DNA of 64,000 nucleotides. It comes from Artemia franciscana. Taxonomy: Eukaryota > Arthropoda > Branchiopoda > Anostraca > Artemiidae. Positions 60,784 to 64,000 of the stretch are shown piece after piece (position 1 is the first letter of the stretch; each line of letters begins with the position of its first letter). The notes beneath the pieces are model-generated. The model did not search any database and was not told the origin of the DNA. It saw only the letters and a program-made list of their open reading frames with translations. The stretch covers positions 12,686,393-12,750,392 of the forward strand of contig NC_088871.1 of the NCBI RefSeq assembly GCF_032884065.1, in the 5' to 3' direction. The position numbers were made by a program, and so were the translations under genes.

Positions 60784-60957
60784 CAATTGGTAGGTGACAA
60801 TAGCCTCCAGTGTTGCCTGCCTAATATGTATTGGTCTTTTCTCAATCTTATATCAATAGAACTTTCAAAGTAATTGGTAGTTGACTATAGCCTCCAGTGT
60901 TGCCTGCCTAATATGTATTGGTCTATTTTCAATCTTATATCAATAGAACTTTCAAAA
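60784..60957. repeat. 87-bp direct tandem duplication
   Basis: Two nearly identical copies of AATTGGTAGGTGACAATAGC...CAATAGAACTTTCAAA, starting at 60785 and 60872. Confidence 0.92.
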
Positions 60958-61507
60958 TTAAACGATGTTGAACACCCAATACGTATTTTATCCACGGAGC
61001 TGTTTGATTTCAAGCTTAGTAATATCCTTGTAAATTGACTTTAGCTATTCAAATATACTGTTCATCTCTAGATTTGAATGAAAATATTAGAATTATTCAT
61101 GTCTAATTTGATATATACTAAACAATACGCCCCGAAGAATTATACCCGAAAGGAGAGGTGAAAGACGACAAAAACTTAAAGAGAGTAAAGGTACATTTCT
61201 TGGAATTGACTTGATAGAAAAACCACTGACAAATTCAGCTCCTTTCCCCTCATATTCCTTAAAACAAAATAAAAGACATGGAACTGAAATCTGATCTACG
61301 TAGAGAAAAAAAAAAAAAAATGAAAAGGTCAAATCAGGTACTCAAGCCTATATTCTCCACCATTATTGAATTATATCATAACGCCCCCCCCCCCAAAAAA
61401 AAGAAAATTGTCACATTTTCTTACACAAATCAGTTAGACAGTGAGATGCTCTTTGCACTACCTGTGCTTAATAGTCATCTCCGGAGAGGCATATTTACTT
61501 TATACCC

Positions 61508-61690
61508 TATGGTAGCACAGAGAATCGATACTTTGCTTTGCAACGTTGGGCCAAGGGATCTAATCCCGCTACCACAAGGTTAGGCAACGCGCTTATTATT
61601 TGTCACCTAAAAAAAGATAAGCAACTAGAACGTCGATTTGACGTCCTGGTCAGCAATAATGGCTTTGCAAGATCTTAATTTTTTTATTTA
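61508..61690 (+). mobile_element. tRNA-derived SINE-like element, copy 2
   Basis: Begins TGGTAGCACAGAGAATCGAT and contains GGGATCTAATCCCGCTACCA. TGGTAGC (61510-61516) pairs perfectly with GCTACCA (61568-61574), and the second block resembles a T-arm/box B. The 65-nt head is too short and mismatched to be a working tRNA. The body is shared with 55612-55790. Confidence 0.55.
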
Positions 61691-62917
61691 CGTCATAGTA
61701 CGTAGGAGAAATTAAACATGATTTGAATCCATACACTGACACATGGGGTATGTCAGGCTAATAAATTGCTTGTGTCTGTATTATTGTTTTTAATAAGCAT
61801 ACGGATTTACAAGCTACGACATTTTATTTTCTGGGAGTACTGGAATTTGTAACTTTTACAGAATTTAAACTTTCAAAACATTAGAATCATTAATTTAGAC
61901 AAGAGGAATAACTGGTAATTCAACGGTACTGTGGCAACAATAGATAAAACCAATCTTAGTGATTGGTCTACTGTTATCCTTATATTTCGATAAAATTACC
62001 TGAACAATTCATATTTGATTCAAGGTTTACTTTCTCTCTAAAACATGCGATTTAGGAAAAACCCTACACTTTGCTCCGAAAGAAAAAGATAAATCATGAT
62101 TTTTTTTTTAGAGAATGGTCTAAAATAGCTTTGAAAACAATATTTTTTCCCGATTTCCACATTTTTTTGCAACCTTTTCAAAGTATTTTTCAATCTAAAA
62201 GAAAAAGCAAACCAACATTTAAAAGTCTAATTCAGTAAATGGACAGGACTGAGCCTCTGCTATAAATGATAGCAAAATTACCTTTTCAAGCTGAACCATT
62301 AAAATCATAAGATTTTGGAGAAATAACATACAAAACTATGCACATAGATCATAGGCCTTAAAGCACCAAGGGCATGAAAATAAAAAATCTTGTTTCCCCC
62401 TGGAGGCAGATTATGTCTATTCACATCTGGAAACCACAATGTTTCTTTGGATTGTTCCGAAATTAGGATAGTACCACATTTCATCAGCGTTGCCACACTG
62501 AACCGTAATAACACATATGTAGTAACCGTAATAACACATAACCGTAAAAACACTTTATGAAAACGTGTTAATTAAATTTAACAGTACTTTTCGACCAGGG
62601 AAATTCAAATACCAACAATCTGTAGGTGCTTAAAATCATCTAAACCTTCAACATATTCTTAAACTGCTTGGTGTCATGTGCTTTTATCTAATTTTTGGCT
62701 GATTTGTTTTACTAACATTTTTTTTAACTAGCCACCTCCTACTGCCAAAAATTACAGTACTCCACAGGGGTGTTTTTTTTCAACATTATTGAATTCCTAA
62801 TTTATCTTTTTTTTAAAGATGCACGTATTGGTGGAAGTTTCTACTTAACCAATTTAAACAATTAGTTCATTTTCACTGACACTGGTATTCTAAAATACAC
62901 AATAGAAAATACTGCTT
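61691..62917. other. BZW/5MP presumed intron, unassigned
   Basis: No exon matching the next upstream BZW/5MP segment was found. The 82-codon minus frame at 62305 shows no family resemblance. A 20-bp repeat GTAACCGTAATAACACATA lies at about 62500-62545. Confidence 0.35.
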
Positions 62918-63252
62918 CTACTACTAATAGGTCACTGCAGCATGAAGTCCCCTGAGGCCAACACAGCTACGCACGCCCCTCCTCCAACCTAATCTATTCA
63001 AGGCCTCTTTACACCCTCCCAGGAAGTTCCCATTTCCTTTAAATCTTTTTATTTTATTTTATGACATCCTCCCACCAAGAACGAGGACGACCTGCTTTCC
63101 GTGTAGCCCCAGACAGTTGGCCAAAAAGGACAATCTTCGGCAATCTGTCATCCTTCATCCGCAGAACGTGCCCTAGCCATCTCAACCTTTCTTTCATTAT
63201 AGCCCTAGAAAGTGGGATTGAACCACATTTTTCGTACAACCTACTGTTTGTA
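62918..63252 (-). mobile_element. LINE type C 3' end, copy 3
   Basis: A minus-strand fragment reading SNSRLYEKCGSIPLSRAIMK, LRWLGHVLRMKDDRLPK and GRPRSWWEDVI. The (TAG)n-derived tail is at the left (about 62918-62932). It is shorter than the other two copies, with its 5' truncation near 63252. It lies in the presumed intron of the BZW/5MP gene. Confidence 0.85.
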
Positions 63253-63775
63253 GATTGTAGGTTACATAACAGAAAAAATCCCGAAGAATTGTCAATATTC
63301 ATGTATGGGCACAGAAGGGATTCCACCCTTTACTAAATTAAAAAAAACCATAGCCTAAACATGCTTATTTTAAAGTACCCATAAGCAAATGGTATCGCAG
63401 CGCCCCTGGTTCATTTACATTATTACAAGAGTTGGATTAGGATAGGCATTTGTATAGGCTGTAGCGGTGTGAATATAAAATAAAACACGCACACGACTAG
63501 ACAGAAGACGTATTATCCATTCAATGAACAGACCAACTCTCTTTTACTATCCCTGTAAATTACAAAGTAACCAATTAATAGAACTAATTGGTCACCAAAA
63601 ACTTACTGCATAAAAAAAAGAATCTTATCAGGTTATTTCTACACAAAACAGAGAAGTTAGCTTCCCCTGGGAACTTCATTACTCACAATACGCTACTTGA
63701 AAAAAATTAAGCTAACTAATCGATAAAATATCTCACTTAATACAAGATGACCGCTAAATCAACGATAAATTGTAC

Positions 63776-63875
63776 NNNNNNNNNNNNNNNNNNNNNNNNN
63801 NNNNNNNNNNNNNNNNNNNNNNNNNNNNNNNNNNNNNNNNNNNNNNNNNNNNNNNNNNNNNNNNNNNNNNNNNNN
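63776..63875. other. Assembly gap (100 N)
   Basis: Exactly 100 N, the usual placeholder for a gap of unknown length. Sequence to its right (63876-64000) has GACCGGGACAC-type short repeats. The true distance to the upstream BZW/5MP exons is therefore unknown. Confidence 0.99.
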
Positions 63876-64000
63876 AAAAAACAAAAAAAGGTAAAAACTA
63901 AAAACTAAATTAAAAGACCAATTCAAAAACGAATGTATATACAGACCGGGACACAAATAACGACCGGGACACCGAGACACAGGGAACATAAATGACGACC

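Larger units (their letters stand above)
52660..64000 (-). other. kra: BZW/5MP (krasavietz) gene, 3' portion (gene span)
   Basis: Span of the 3' end of the invertebrate basic-leucine-zipper-and-W2-domain gene (BZW1/BZW2 in vertebrates, also called eIF5-mimic protein; krasavietz in flies). Three coding exons on the minus strand join in phase and reach a stop codon. Introns are 52689-55284 (2.6 kb) and 55408-59455 (4.0 kb). The region from 59679 to the right edge is taken as intron, because no exon for the preceding part (VKEEM...IW in the vertebrate protein) was found. About three quarters of the protein is missing and must lie right of the window; the 100-N gap at 63776-63875 may also hide sequence. 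Confidence 0.85.

Noticed and set aside
61510-61574. Functional tRNA gene
   Set aside because: Acceptor stem pairs, but the head is only 65 nt, the T-arm has mismatches and the anticodon stem does not fold; better explained as a SINE head.

Overview
This is a 64-kb stretch of AT-rich, intron-rich, repeat-packed animal DNA. Both recognisable host genes are closest, from memory, to arthropod versions. I suspect a crustacean, possibly a brine-shrimp-like branchiopod, but the sequence alone does not prove this. There are no bacterial operons, CRISPR arrays or phage genes, and I recognised no LTR retrovirus, Polinton or toxin gene.

Two host genes are present, both on the minus strand and both partial. 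(1) Positions 1 to about 27434 hold the 5' part of a calcium/calmodulin-dependent protein kinase I gene (CaMKI). Three coding exons (27308-27423, 15677-15808, 3891-3965) join in phase into the kinase N-lobe and are separated by two introns of about 11.5 and 11.7 kb. The rest of the kinase lies left of the window. The start-codon exon sits in a 146-bp unit repeated three times in tandem (27345-27772). (2) From 52660 to the right edge is the 3' end of the single invertebrate BZW/5MP gene (krasavietz). Its last three coding exons (59456-59678, 55285-55407, 52660-52688) encode the C-terminal W2 domain and the acidic tail. Upstream exons lie right of the window, beyond a 100-N scaffold gap at 63776-63875.

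Between the two genes is accessory DNA. Its main feature is a 6.7-kb direct tandem duplication (37011-43670 and 43687-50424). Each unit carries a dead LINE, a tRNA-Val(CAC) gene and one copy of a foldback repeat. The junction carries a 16-bp filler, and one 300-bp patch of the LINE is far more diverged between the units than the rest.

The introns and intergenic space are filled by mobile elements. These include at least four LINE types (several with microsatellite tails), a decayed piggyBac transposase (about 10130-10960), six copies of a 1.75-kb foldback family here called F1, a second inverted-repeat family called F2, a nested TIR element, tRNA-derived SINE-like copies, and several satellites: (TA)n, a 280-300 bp GC-richer minisatellite, and degenerate 20-150 bp repeats. 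F1 has about 100-bp hairpin arms, matching subterminal inverted repeats and a short hairpin close to its right end. I saw no convincing new biochemical system. The most unusual items are the triplicated CaMKI start exon, the recent segmental duplication with its patchy divergence, and the structure of F1.
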